DNA of 64,000 nt from Camellia lanceoleosa. Taxonomy: Eukaryota > Streptophyta > Magnoliopsida > Ericales > Theaceae. A program made the position numbers and the translations under genes. The notes under the pieces are model-generated. The model worked only from the letters and a program-made list of their open reading frames with translations, was not told the origin of the DNA and did not search any database. Every line of letters begins with the position of its first letter. Position 1 is the stretch's first letter. Below, piece after piece: positions 12,704-24,171 of the stretch. Where the stretch lies: contig CM045761.1 in assembly GCA_025200525.1 (NCBI GenBank), forward strand, positions 202,173,701-202,237,700. Direction: 5' to 3'.

Positions 12704-12744
<41 letters not shown>

Positions 12745-13165
12745 CTTTTGGGGGAAAAGAAAAGAAAAGAAAATTAAAAGAACACAAATTATACCTAGAT
12801 TGGAGGTCACGCGTGGCAACGCAAGAAAGGAGGCATTGGAACTAGTGGCGGAGGTAGAACAAGGGATGAAGTGAATAGAGATGGTGACTAGGGTTTCATT
12901 CCAATTGAAAGTGAGAAAATGACGAGAGAGAGAAACTCTGGTTATAGGGAGGAAGAGGGCCAATGATGAAAGGAGAGAAAGCATACTAGGTTTTGTAAAC
13001 ATTTAAAATGACCTAGTTTCATTACAAAATATGCCTTTGTGCTTTATGTGACCATAATTTACTAATCACCAAAGATTTTGAGATCTCGCCAAATTTTTTT
13101 CACCCTCTCATTATTACCTTCTGCGACCATATTTCAGATGTGGTCACAAAAAGTTATCTATTAGC
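12013..13165. other. Flank between MULE and hAT; possible remnant of a gene leader (copy 1)
   Basis: The MULE inserted on the left of this stretch. On the minus strand there is a 5'-leader-like (GA)n tract (CT repeat at about 12709-12741 on +), an open frame from 13002 starting MFTKPSMLS, and a plausible splice donor at about 12796 (ctag then gtataa). A further minus frame lies at 12381-12581. None has a recognised domain, so host gene fragment is only a guess. The CT repeat is much shorter in copy 2. Confidence 0.3.
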
Positions 13166-14439
13166 TAGGGATGTAATAATGGGCTCTGTCATTTCGAGCC
13201 CATTAGCAGGGCCTTGCGAACTCCGAATTTTTTGGCAGGCCGAGTCGAGTTGGCCCATGGGCTAAAAAGTGGGACCTAGGCCCAAGCCCAGGCCCACTCA
13301 AAATAAGGCCTAGGGCTGGGCCCTTTTTCTTTTTCTTTTTCTTTTTGAAAAATGAACGATAAATACATTATTTATGTAGATTATTTATTAGAGATAAAAA
13401 AAAATTTATATTAGAGTATTTTAGTTAAGATTAATGAGATATTTTGTTTGGTTATGTTTTGTGGTGGTATTTAAATTTAATTATGTATGACTTATATTTT
13501 ATTAATCGGTGGTGCTACATGCACTAATTAGTGTACTAACATTAGTTATGACATTATTATTGACCCCACTCATTATACAAATTACAAATACAAAAAATAT
13601 CTTAAATTATGGCACATCAACAATTGGTACGTTAATTAGTACACTAGTTGGTGCATATAACATTATTGTTTTTTAATTATGAACTTATAACTAAAAAAAA
13701 TGCAATTATCTATTTTTTTTCTTTTGAAATGAATAATTTTATATATATGAAAATAAAACTTTCAATATTATAATATTAAATTAATTATATAATATTTATT
13801 GAATGAATAATTTTTATTTCAAAATGAAATAGAATATTACAAAAATTTATATCATTAAATAAAATAAATGTAGATTATTTTATTTTATTTTTCATTTATT
13901 GCAAATTACAATGAATCATGATGTGAGTGATGATGATGCATGACAGGATGACAAGGCAAGGCCCAAGGGGGCAGGGGTAGGGCGGCACTGGCAGCTTGCA
14001 TGGAAATGACTTGGTAAATGATCTTGATAATTAATTTTGAGTCAATCCTACCCCGAACTTGGTAAATGATCTTGGAAATTGATTTTGAGTGAATCCTACC
14101 TCTGCAAGGCACGGGCAGGCATCAGCTCTGCCTCCCTGCAAATAAATTACCGGTCCTATTTTTTTTTTTTACCATTGTTACACAACAAGATTAACCTTTA
14201 TTTTATTTTTTATTTATTTATTTTTTAAAAAATTATTTAACCGTTGGTTGCAACTTGTCTTTTATTTTATTTTTTTGAAATTTGACCTTTGGCGGAGGAA
14301 GGGCCAAGTGGGCTAGGCCGGGCCGGGCTTCAAATGGAAGGCCTAAGCCCAAGGTCTTGGACTGGGCTCAAGCTCGGGCCTAATCGGGCAGGGCCCACCT
14401 CGGACCGTCCACGGATCTCAAGCCATTTTTACACTCCTA
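13166..14439. mobile_element. Non-autonomous hAT element (copy 1)
   Basis: The ends are tagggatgtaataatgggc on the left and, complemented, taggagtgtaaaaatggc on the right. They are flanked by 8-base near-duplicates ctattagc (13158-13165) and gtattagc (14440-14447), 7 of 8 matching; TAGGG-type ends plus 8-bp duplications mark hAT elements. The outer ~160 bases on each side are GC-rich (ggcccaagcccaggccc and similar), in sharp contrast to the AT-rich middle. The middle holds the palindromic MITE 13510-13665 and no transposase. Confidence 0.8.
13510..13665. mobile_element. Palindromic MITE, family 1, nested in hAT (copy 1)
   Basis: Second member of the family at 3726-3893: ends tggtgctacatgcac and, complemented, taatgttatatgcacc, with the same middle (attattgac, ctcattatacaaatta). 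It has lost part of its left inverted arm. Lying inside the hAT element, it inserted later than the hAT did or moved with it. Confidence 0.75.
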
Positions 14440-14447
14440 GTATTAGC

Positions 14448-15508
14448 CACCAAATAATCATTGGTCACGAAAATGTAGCTCATTTGCAAAAAAAAACAAA
14501 TTAGTCGTAGAAAGCGAACTATCTACTACTAATATGTGTAACATAGTTGCTAAAAGTATTTTTCATGGTAGTGACAGCCTGAAGTTTCCAAAAAATACTC
14601 CCCCTATTCATCAGCGTAGTCTCATGATTGAAGTCTGACGATGGCATTGAAGATTGACCATGAGTATAAAAATAAGTTGACATTAAAATGTAACTACATG
14701 AATGTTTATTTTTGGTATGGTTTTTTTTTTTTTAAAAAAAAAAATTGTTATAAAAAGATATACAAAAAAATAGAAAAATGATGTGACTCAAATAAATTAA
14801 TAAGTCAATAAATTACTTATTTTTGTGTACCCAAAACAAGCCATAATCAAGTAAATGAAGACTCATGATTGAACTCTGTAGTTTACTTATTGGTGAATTG
14901 AGAGATGTTTTGAAAATTGATTTTTTTAGTGACATTTTAATATATTATAATAATAAAATATATAATAAAAAAAATAGAGAAAATAATTAATTTTTTTGTA
15001 ATGATTTTTTGACTTTTAAATTATTTTAACATGTAGCCAACAAACCATTAATATCATAACCATTCAATTTTATATATTAATATAAATTAAAAGTAAATAA
15101 AAAAAACTTAAATTCATTCTTGTTCTCTCACTGAGTAATTCTAAGTACGCACAAAATTTTTATTAAAAAAAAAGGAAAGAAAAAGATGTAAGATAAAATA
15201 TGACCGATGCATATGAGTCTCATATATGAAAATTATTTTTTAAACTTTGAAATTTGTCAATATAAAAGTGATATTACTATAGGGTATATCAACTTTAAAT
15301 TAAAGTACTGTAATTCCAATTGGAACTTTAGGGCCAGCTTCTTCCAACTCTTTTAACTATTTCAAAAACATGAGTTGTAAGTTTTATGAAATAAAGCATT
15401 TGCCTCTCTTCAAAGCTAGTTCTCAATTTATGGGGCAAAAAAGAGTTTTTTTTTTTTTTTTTAATCTGTCATCATATATATCTATCTATCTATCTATACT
15501 TCTATACT
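14448..15508. other. AT-rich DNA, no gene seen
   Basis: Poly-T and poly-A runs (around 14720-14744 and 15445-15463) and a tetranucleotide tatc repeat just before the Helitron. No frame of interest and no repeat boundary that I can defend. Confidence 0.6.
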
Positions 15509-17342
15509 TCTATACTATATATATAAACAAATGTAGTGGAGTATGAGAATTCTCCAAATTCTTAATACTAAATTCTTATGGATTCTCTCTCCTACGTGTC
15601 ACTTCTCAAGTCTTCTCTCCCACTTTTCCTAATTTTTAATCATTTGTCAATTATCTAAATCTCAAAAGCTAAAAGGATTATATATATTTAAATAAAATGA
15701 TAAATATTTAAATATGAACAACAAAGAGGTAGAGATAAAAATATAAATCTATCTATCTATACTATATTTAAATAAAAAAATATTACGAGTCAAATGATTT
15801 TTAAAATAAAAAGGTAATTATGTATATATGAATAAAAAATAAATATAGATGAAAAAATATACAAAAATAAAAATATAACTATTTAATGAAAATTCAAATA
15901 AAAGATAACAAAATATTAAAATAAAAAAAAGAATAAGATTGGGATATAAATATCCAAAAAAGATGACAATTTTTTTAACGATTTATATTTATCTTTTGTT
16001 AGTTTGTTATAGAATTTCTATATATTTCAACTTAATCTTTTTAAAGTTTATCTTTAAGTGGAACTTAATATTTTATCTTTTAAAATCATCGATTACTTAT
16101 CCATACAAATTTCAAACATGATAGAATTCTATATATATCTTTTGTTTAAGCATAATCTTTTAATATAAAAACAAATTCTTGCAAAAGAAACCATGAATAG
16201 AAAATTGGAGGGAAAACAATCACCATTGCCATTTCATCGGTGCCTAAAAATCTTAAATATTTGTTTTACATTTGAAATGTGTATTTGCATGAGTTTTTGC
16301 ATTTGTCAGAAAGTGAGTTCATATAAATGGATATTATTATTATTTTTTTAATTTTTTTGTTACAATCTATATTTTTCCTTATTTCTTTCTTTTTGTTAAT
16401 AATGTGTCATTTAATTGAGATTTTATCCTTTTTTTTATATTTATAAAAGCACTGCAATTATCAATTTGTAACTCTCCCACTTATTGATTATTTGTGTTTA
16501 TTTTTTTTTATTTTTTTATTTTTTGTGTAGATGTTAGATTGAAAATGAAGAACACATCAAAATTTATTAGATATGGGTTATACTTTAAATGTATTGATCA
16601 GTTGATTTTTTATTGTTGATTATCCTATTGAAATAATTCATGATTAAATTTATTTTTAGTAACTCATTTCTTTTGAGAACTAAACCACAAATTTCTTCTT
16701 TGTTTAAATTATTTATTTATTTATTTAGATTCAGAGTTTGAGCAAATGGAAGATATCTCATATTTAAAATGTTAATTTTTTTTTTGAATAATTTAAATAT
16801 GTATATTCTTTATGTTTGTCAATTCAAGTATAATGCATTTTCAAACATTTTTTAAAATTTTTTTTTATAATCATTCCAAACCTATTTGTGTTTAATGAAT
16901 CAATATAACAAAAAAACAAATAGCATATAAAAAATTTTAACTACTAACTAAATATAGTGGGAATTAAAATTAATTGTATTTTAATTTATTATATTATATG
17001 AGATGATTAATGTAATATCTACTATTGATTAAGCAAAATTAGTGTTACTTAAATTTAATATATTAGACATTTTGATTAATTATAATATGCCTTTATTACT
17101 CTATTTTTGGTTATCTGAAGTAATTCTTAGATAAATTAGCTATTATATATGTGATGATTTACTAATGTATGATAGTTTTTTTAAATTTTCAATAATGTGA
17201 AATATTAAATATTTTTAATGATGTGAAGTAAGATTTATATACACAAACCAAATAAAAATGTTAAGAAATATAAACAAATAGCAATTTTTTTTAGTAATTA
17301 TTGACTTTTTAAAAACCTGTGCATCGCATGGGTGACCACTAA
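15509..17342 (+). mobile_element. Non-autonomous Helitron, ~1.8 kb (copy 1)
   Basis: The 5' end tctatactatatatataaa is typical of plant Helitrons. The 3' end is gtgcatcgcatgggtgaccactaa, a degenerate form of the usual GC hairpin followed by CTAG-like bases, set in AT-rich DNA. The interior is AT-rich, with no Rep or helicase. The 60-residue frame at 15939-16121 is probably chance. In copy 2 the element runs from 45048 to about 46887 and its 3' hairpin is damaged differently. Confidence 0.6.
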
Positions 17343-17754
17343 TATATATATATATATATATGTGTGAGATGATACTGGAACTTATTACCAAATCTATAAG
17401 GCTAATCTGGTTGCTTAGAAATCTCACATTTTACTTAGAAGTAACCGAGTTTAAAAATTTTGATACAAACAATCCTTTTACATTCTCATTCAAGATTTAA
17501 AAGTAAAAAATAAAAAATTCAAAATACATAAAGAATTATGTCTAATTCTGTAATTGAAAAGTTATAATAAAAAAAAAATTAGACAGTGAAATTTATTAGG
17601 TCAAAAGTTAAAACTTGCATGTGGAAAAAATAAAAAAAATAAAAAAATTAATGCTCTTGTCTTGTGACCACTTGATTTTGCTCTCAAGGGGCACACAGCA
17701 TAAATGTGGACTGAGCTCTAAAAGGCACTTGATTAGCTTTTCCCTCTTGTTTTT
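17343..17754. other. AT-rich DNA left of segment A
   Basis: A TA dinucleotide run at 17343-17361, then AT-rich DNA leading into a GC-richer patch at 17690-17800. No gene is supported. Confidence 0.5.
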
Positions 17755-17950
17755 GCGACCGCATGGTGCAGCATACGCCGGCTTCATTCTATTCCGCCCG
17801 AACTTAAGAAATTTTGCATTGAAACTCCATTTGTTTCGACAATTTATATTGTTTAACAAAAAAAATTTAAAGAATATTTTCGTATAAAAATATATTCTAC
17901 CACATAAGCATAAAATGATTTTAGTTTCCAAAGTCTGTAAATCAATTCTC

Positions 17951-18303
17951 GAGTCGGACTTGGGGACTTCAACGTAGAATTATTTCTCTAACTGACTGTG
18001 TTGTCTTTCCATTTTGTAGTGTATTATGGAATTATTTTTAATCTGAACCGTTCATATTGTAGGATTTGTTGAGTACTACATACCAAAAATCATATTAATC
18101 GGATATCAATAACTATATGATTGATAACCAAAAAAATAAACAAAAGTTTTTCTTTTGAAAAATAGTATAACAATATGCAATTCGATCATATAGTTATTGA
18201 TATCCGATTAATATGATTTTGGTGGGCATTTGGTGGGCAAAGTATAATCTTTCCTCTCAAAATTTATCGGTTCTAAGAGCTGTTCAAATAATCCGGCTAG
18301 TCG
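17951..18303 (+). mobile_element. Long palindromic insertion, orientation 1 (copy 1)
   Basis: Inserted at a gagtcg site that is empty in segment B (cgagtcgcttagc near 20785). Inner arms of about 37 bases (18084-18121 and 18185-18220) are near-perfect inverted repeats, each containing ttaatcggatatcaataac or its complement. Outside these, the left arm here matches the complement of the right arm in copy 2 and vice versa, so the insert is flipped between the copies. No coding capacity. Confidence 0.65.
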
Positions 18304-18374
18304 CTAGGTTGGGCGGTTCAAGAGTGGAGAGAGCCATCATTGCCTTGGCTCAAAACAATAAAATTTAAGAAAAA

Positions 18375-18512
18375 TGATTTGTGACACTAATTTGTTGAGC
18401 ACTAATGGCATTAATTTCGTATTTTGATAACTTTGTTTTTTTTTATTTTTTTATTTTTACCTGATATAGAAATTCGGGACATTAGTGCCCCTGAATTTAG
18501 TGCCACAAATCA
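18375..18512. mobile_element. Small MITE in segment A (copy 1)
   Basis: The ends read tgatttgtgacactaa and, complemented, tgatttgtggcactaa. It is absent from segment B at the same place, flanked by ttaa-like words. About 138 bases, non-coding. Confidence 0.65.
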
Positions 18513-19263
18513 CAACTGTTAATTTGTCAATATTTTTTTGAATAACAACCAAAAGTCCAAAAATAAAATTGACAAACTATTTTTTCACAAACTCATTTTA
18601 CATACACAATAACTTTTTATTATAAGATATTTTACGTTTTAACATAACTTAAGTATTCATAATTCAAAATATAAAATTACATTTAAGCTAGTATTCATTT
18701 TTTTTTTTAGTATAATTACATTTTGAATTATGAATACTTAATTAAGCTCATAATATTCTTGAGAGTGTTGGGCAACTTTCCAAAAAGCTAGCTTTTATTA
18801 AAAAAAGTCAAAAAAACACCAAAGCGTTTGTTATCAAATAAACCATTAAACGTCCCGTTAACTTTTTTTTCATTTACAAAAAAAAGATTTAATAATTAAA
18901 TAATAAATTTTCAAATATATTAAAAGTCAAACCTAAATTGGTTTCAAAACTATCTTTTTGAGTGGACTGTTGATCACTATCTTATCTAAAAACTTAAACT
19001 TTTGAAAAGGGTGACAATTTTATTACTATTTATATTTTATTTTTTTAGATAAGTATTTGTATTTTGTTTTTGATAATTTTAAAGCAACCGATTTCATTCA
19101 TTTCTCTGTGATGCATTTAGATGCCATCAATATATATGCACTGTATTATTAATTAATACATCATGTGAACCTACTAGTGCTTTACATAATTTAAACAACC
19201 AAAGATGACAATCATTAACATCATGTTTTGTAGTATTTATACATTTATATATATATATATATA

Positions 19264-19805
19264 TCTATCTATATTATATATTAAGTGAAAAGAGATTTTT
19301 AACTTCAAGCTTTGTGAGAGCTTCAATCTCTCAATCTAAATTTCTTAATTTTTTGATTAAAAAAAAATCTTAGTATTTATTAACTTCTCCCAATTCCTAA
19401 GTTTTACCATCATAATAACACTTTAATGCATTAAGAACAACCATAAAAAAAATTCTTTGAAATCCAACACATGAATTTTTTAAAAAGTCCCAACACATAT
19501 GATTATTATCCCTCATAATAACCTTTTAATGCATTAAGAACAAGCATAAAAAAAAATTTCTTGAAAAGTCCAACACATATGATTATTATCAAAATATTAA
19601 ACTTTAATATAATATAATAAAAAAAAGACATTTAATTTCTTAAAAAGTCCAACACATATAATTATTATCAAAATATTAAATTTTAATATAATATAAAAAA
19701 GGAAAAAAAAGAAGACATTTAAAATAAAAAAAAATATTTAAAAATCACAATTCACATATATAGATAATTGTATACACAATCATGCGTATGCGGGTGATAT
19801 GCTAG
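19264..19805 (+). mobile_element. Non-autonomous Helitron, ~0.54 kb (copy 1)
   Basis: Starts tctatctatattatatatt after an A and ends gtgatatgctag before a T, the Helitron pattern. The 3' hairpin that is perfect in copy 2 (ccgtgc-ata-gcacgg) reads tcatgcgtatgcggg here and cannot fold. The interior has two or three imperfect repeats of a ~100-base unit containing aaaagtccaacacatatgattattatc. No genes. Confidence 0.7.
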
Positions 19806-20602
19806 TTTCATATATATGTAAAAAGAAGTTTTATTGTTGTTGTTTCACATGTTAAAACAAGTTCAGATACCTATAAACAATAAGTTTTTCATTCAGGCAT
19901 TTCATCATACATAGTTCATTTTCAAAATCACAAAGAATTTTATTGAGGCATTTTAAGTCTTGAGGAATCATTCATGCTTTCAATTCTCACATATGCTTTC
20001 AATTAATCATTTCAACAAGTTTATTTTCAAATTCACAAAGCATTTCAGCAAGTCAATTTTATAATCACACAACTTTTTATCATAGGATTAAATGGAGAGG
20101 ATTTATAAATAATAAAAAAATAATCACGAGTTTTTTATCATAGGATTAAATGGAGAGGATTTATAAATAAATAAATATAAATAATAAAAAAACATTTTCT
20201 TGGTTGTCAATGGAGATTTGGGGATCTAGGGCTTCTAATGTGTTTGGAAAAACAAAGTAATGTGTCAATGCAAAGAAGGGGCGGAAGGGATGACGCCAAA
20301 GCCCTCCACCATCATGGATGGGTTCAGCGATGGAGAGGAAGGAGGTTGAAAATGTAAGTCTAGAAAGTGAGAGAGGTTGAGTTTTCAATCTGGTCGGAGA
20401 AGAAGAGTGTATGAAGGGTTCCGTTACATACCTTCCATTTGGCCAAAAGCAACCCAATCAATGTTGTTTTGTTTAGTCATTGGACTCATTAGGCGTGGCT
20501 CCATCATCGCCATTGAATCTGTCGTCACTCTGGCGTCCATCTGGTAGATATATTTGGAGGATGCTAGGCTGTAAGGGCGAAGAGGAGGCGTCGTTGTTAT
20601 CG
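19806..20602. other. Spacer before segment B; possible gene-fragment capture (copy 1)
   Basis: 19806-20200 is AT-rich with a repeated gattaaatggagaggatttataaataa. 20210-20600 is GC-richer and reads on the minus strand as broken pieces of a protein-like sequence (for example YQMDARVTTDSMAMMEP near 20500). In copy 2 an alternative frame reads more continuously. I recognise no domain; a fragment of a host gene leader is possible. Confidence 0.3.
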
Positions 20603-21652
20603 ACCGCATGGTGGAGCATCTGCTGCTCCATTCTATTCCGCCCGAACTTAAGAAAATTTGCATTTAAAAGCTTCATTTGTTTTACAATTTATATTGTTTA
20701 ACAAAAAATTCAAAGAATATTTTGTATAAAATATTTCTACAGAAGCATAAAATGATTTTAGTTTCAAAGTCCGTAAACCAATTACGAGTCGCTTAGCTTG
20801 GGAGGTTCAAGAGAAAGAGAGCCATCATTGCCTTGGCTCAAAACATTAAGATTTAATTTGTAAATATTTTTTGAATAACTACCCAACGTCCAAAAAATAA
20901 AATTGGCAAACTATTTTTTCATAAACTCATTTTACATACAAAATAATTTTTATTATAAGATATTTTATGTTAAAACGAACATAACTTAAGTACCGATAAT
21001 TCAAGATCTAAAATTACATTTAAGTTAGTATTCATTTTGTTTAGTATAATTATATTTTGAATTATAAATACTTAGGCCTTATTTGTCATAATCTAAAAAA
21101 GTCAAAAAGTCACTATTCTATTTAAGTCATATCATCTTATTTAAGTCACATCACCTCTTTATTATATCACTTCAAACTCAATCCATACTCAACTCATATT
21201 TCATAAAAAATAAAAAAATATATTTATTTGGATCATTCCAAACCATTCCTTAATCAAGCTCATAATATTGTTGGGAGTGTTAGGCGACTTTTCAAAAAGC
21301 TAGCTTTTATTAAAAAGGTCAAAAAAACAATGAAGCGTTTGTCATCAAATAGGATATTAAATGTCCCGTTAACTTTTTTTTTTATTTACAAAAAAGAGTT
21401 AATAAATAAATAAATAAATAAATAACAAAATTTTGAACATATTAAAAGTCAAACTTAAATCGGTTTCAGAACTATCTTTTTAAGTAAATTGTTGATCACT
21501 ATCTTATCTAAAAACTTAAACTTTTGAAAAGGGAGACAATTTATTACTATTTATATTTTATTTTTTTAGATAAGTATTTATATTTTGTTTTTAATAACTT
21601 TAAAGCAACCGATTTCACTCATTTCTCTGTGATGCATTTCGACGCCATCATT
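20603..21652 (+). repeat. Segment B of the older direct duplication (copy 1)
   Basis: Partner of segment A (17755-19135), running from gaccgcatggtgg to gacgccatcatt. It preserves the empty sites for the palindromic insert and for the small MITE of A, and carries its own Tourist-like MITE at 21075-21249. Confidence 0.8.
21075..21249. mobile_element. Tourist-like (PIF/Harbinger) MITE (copy 1)
   Basis: A 175-base insert flanked by TTA (21072-21074 and 21250-21252). The ends are ggccttatttgtcataatc and, complemented, ggaatggtttggaatgatcc, as in Tourist elements. The corresponding place in segment A (near 18740) reads straight through, giving an empty site. Confidence 0.8.
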
Positions 21653-22016
21653 GTTGATTTATAGTTGTGAGAATTCGACGCATTGCAACCGATTTTCCCC
21701 GATGTGTCACTGATATCTTGCAAGTTTCAATGATAGAATTGATTAATTAGGGAATAATTTGAGTGGTGATTTTGACTAGAGCTCGTGGTTTAATAAGTTA
21801 TACTAATCCTTGGTTAGGTAAGTGAGTTTGATTCTTTTGACAAGACATAGGAGAAGAGGCTTCAATTCAACCAAGTCATACCTCAAAACTAGCCTCATAT
21901 TCACGACATCCTTTTGGTGTTGTATGAATTTACATATACGATGTTGATTGACAATATTATTATCTTAATTGTTAGGCTTTTGAGTTTGACTTTTCTATTA
22001 ATGTATAATATTATTT
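21653..22016. other. Unique stretch between segment B and LTR-a, no gene seen (copy 1)
   Basis: Mixed-composition DNA that looks neither like the LTRs nor like segment B. No open frame of note. Confidence 0.5.
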
Positions 22017-22544
22017 TGTATGTCAATTTTCGACCACACTACTAATCAAGCACTTAGTTAGAGAATACTGGCAGACTAGATTAAGCCCGAACGATCTATC
22101 ACAAAAATAAAGAGATTAGGTGGTGGTTAGATCACGAGAGACATTTTTGATCAGTCAGATTATCTCTTAAAGATATCAAAAGTGCTTAACTCACTATTCA
22201 GAGCATAAAAAACATACCTTAGATTTATGGAGGTGCCTCTCTTTTATAGCCAACACTTACCTAATCCCAATAGAAGCCTAGCTTCAATGGATTTGGGATT
22301 ACTGTTATTGTTGGACTCCTAGTAGGATTGGGATAAACTCTCTAAGAGTCTTATCTTTACCCAAACTGAAATCCTCTCCCATTCTAGGACTCTTGTCCTT
22401 TATCCGCTTATTCCGTATTCCGATTTCTTCGCAGATAACCTCAGCTTATCCGAGATCATCTCGGTGTCATGACCAAGACAAGTAGCACCTCGTGATACTT
22501 GTCACCTCGGGCACAAATATTGTCATTCAAAAATTATGTCCCCA
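22017..22544 (-). mobile_element. LTR-a of a non-autonomous LTR element (copy 1)
   Basis: Read on the minus strand it starts tgtgggac-like at about 22544 and ends gacatacaa at 22017. Its counterpart in copy 2 is 537 bases (51575-52111) and starts tgtggggacataa. A TATA box (ggctataaaagagagg, complement at 22235-22250) fixes the orientation as minus. It serves as a 3' LTR for the gag remnant to its right. The family occurs three times in this cluster (LTR-a, -b, -c). Confidence 0.7.
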
Positions 22545-22609
22545 GCTGCCCTAGGTTACATTATCTCGGCATCTGAGGTGATGGAACCTATATCGTTCAT
22601 TCCTTTAAT

Positions 22610-22943
22610 CATGACCTGGTTTAACCCGACATAAATTTTTCTTAAAATTTCAACAAGTGTTAAACATGACTTCTTTAACTTCAATTTGTAAATTTTAAAA
22701 TTTCAACAATTGTAAAACATGATCTCATTTAACTTCAACTTGTAAATTTTTCTTAAAATTTGATGAAATTATTAAAATGACTTCGATTTAACTTCAACTT
22801 TAAATTTTAAAATTTCAACAAGTGTTAAACTTATATTTTCGATTTAACTTCAACATAAAAGAATTTTTTTAAAATTTCAACAAGTGTAAACATGACCCGG
22901 TTTAACTTCAACATGTAAATTTTAAAATTTCAACAAGTGTTAA
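22610..22943. repeat. ~56-base tandem repeat inside the LTR element (copy 1)
   Basis: About six units containing ggtttaacttcaacttgtaaa followed by aaaatttcaacaagtgttaaacatgac. Units differ by small indels, and several are more decayed here than in copy 2 (52179-52519). It lies between the gag remnant and LTR-a, the place where a 3' untranslated region would be. Confidence 0.8.
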
Positions 22944-22979
22944 GCAACCTTAGCTTGTAAATTCTAACTCCAAGCATCA

Positions 22980-23444
22980 TTCTCGACTCTCTTTGATTCT
23001 CCATGTCCTAATTTCCACGTGAAGGTCGGTGAGAATCTCCTTGCCTTGTCGTCTTGAGGACTGCGAAGCATGTTCTGTCCCCCTTTGGGCATCTTTCTTG
23101 GCCACTTTGGAATCGGCGTATCTTGTAAAGGAATGGTAGTGCATGACGTTATTCTACATCAAGAAATTGAATACGTTTGCAAGTCCGCCAATTTATTCGC
23201 CATTCCTTCATCTCGTTGTCCTCCGCGGTATCTATCTTTCTATACAGGATGCGTCCTCGTTATAATACCCGCTCCGGTCCGATTTCTTCGGTACGCCACC
23301 CTCCTGGCCGACATTCTTTCCTCCGTGATTCTTATCACGACTCTCTTCGTTGCAGTTGTCTTCTTTGACGTCAATGTCAATATGTTTCCCACTCTCAGTA
23401 GGGGTATCGTCTCCAACCTTCTCTTTCTATCCGTTGTTGACCAT
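22980..23444 (-). pseudogene. gag remnant of the non-autonomous LTR element (copy 1)
   Basis: On the minus strand a Met at 23442-23444 follows the primer-like word tttggtgtcgtctgtgg (complement at 23462-23478), which follows LTR-b. The protein is hydrophilic and Glu/Asp/Lys-rich, as in gag N-termini, but a stop appears at codon 6 and small indels break the frame further down. The frame is clearer in copy 2. No pol domain follows, so the element is non-autonomous or internally deleted. Confidence 0.5.
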
Positions 23445-23481
23445 CTATTTTCCTTTCTTTTCCACAGACGACACCAAATTG

Positions 23482-24018
23482 TGTGTGTCAATTTCTGACC
23501 ACACTACCAATCAAGCACTTTCGCCTTGGAGAACAACGGCAGAATTAGATTAAGCCTCAACGACTGTTACAAAAAAGAAGAGATTTCTTGCCAGTGGTTC
23601 GGCCCACTCAAAAGGAGCACTCGACGCATCCAAGCCGCTATCTCTTAAAGATACAGCAAAAGTGTTTAACTCGCTATTGATCAGAAGCATAAAAGCATAT
23701 TTGGTTTTATGGTGTGCCTACCAACTTTTTATAGGTTCACCAATACGATAGAAGCCTAACTTCAATGGATTTACTTGGACTCTGATTGGGATAGTCCTAC
23801 AGAGTCTTATAGTTTACCCAAACCCAAAATCCTCTCCATTCTATGACTTTTGTCCCTTATCCGCTTTATTTCGATTCCGATTTCTTCACTGGATAATCCG
23901 CCTATCCGAGATCATCTTGAGTCATGACCAAGACACGGACATCTCTACGTGACATCTCGAGGTGATACTTCCTTGTCTACCTCCTGCCCGTGGTTGTCAT
24001 TCAAAAATTATGTTCCCA
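23482..24018 (-). mobile_element. LTR-b, same family, minus orientation (copy 1)
   Basis: A 537-base LTR reading on the minus strand from the gggaacataa side (24018) to tgacacaca (23482), followed by the primer-like word of the gag remnant. It is complete here, while copy 2 lacks roughly its last 250 bases. To its right lies again internal sequence of the same element (one tandem-repeat unit), so it is shared by two element bodies, as unequal recombination would produce. Confidence 0.7.
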
Positions 24019-24171
24019 TTAACTACTCCCCTAGATTCTATTACCTCGGCATCCCCGAGGTGATGGAACCTATATCATTCCTTCTTTAATCATGACCTTT
24101 AACCATCTCGACTTTGCAAATTTTTTCTTAAAATTTCAAGCAAGTGTTAAACATTGACATCACCAGCCAGT

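Larger units (their letters stand above)
17755..19135 (+). repeat. Segment A of an older direct duplication (copy 1)
   Basis: From gaccgcatggtg at about 17758 to gatgccatcaat at about 19132 this segment aligns with segment B (20603-21652). Shared words include attccgcccgaacttaag, gccatcattgccttggctc, aaaagctagcttttatt and ttgatcactatcttatct. Relative to B it contains two extra insertions, the palindromic element 17951-18303 and a MITE at 18375-18512, and lacks the Tourist-like MITE present in B. The divergence between A and B is much larger than between copy 1 and copy 2, so this duplication is older. Confidence 0.8.

Noticed and set aside
13020..14573. CACTA-type element around the hAT insertion
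   Set aside because: The right side ends tagtg at 14569-14573 and has ggtcac-type words on both sides, but I find no matching cacta end or 3-base duplication on the left.
23070..23498. 142-residue plus-strand frame, hydrophobic
   Set aside because: It overlaps the gag remnant on the minus strand and has no counterpart of the same form in copy 2; likely a shadow of gag.
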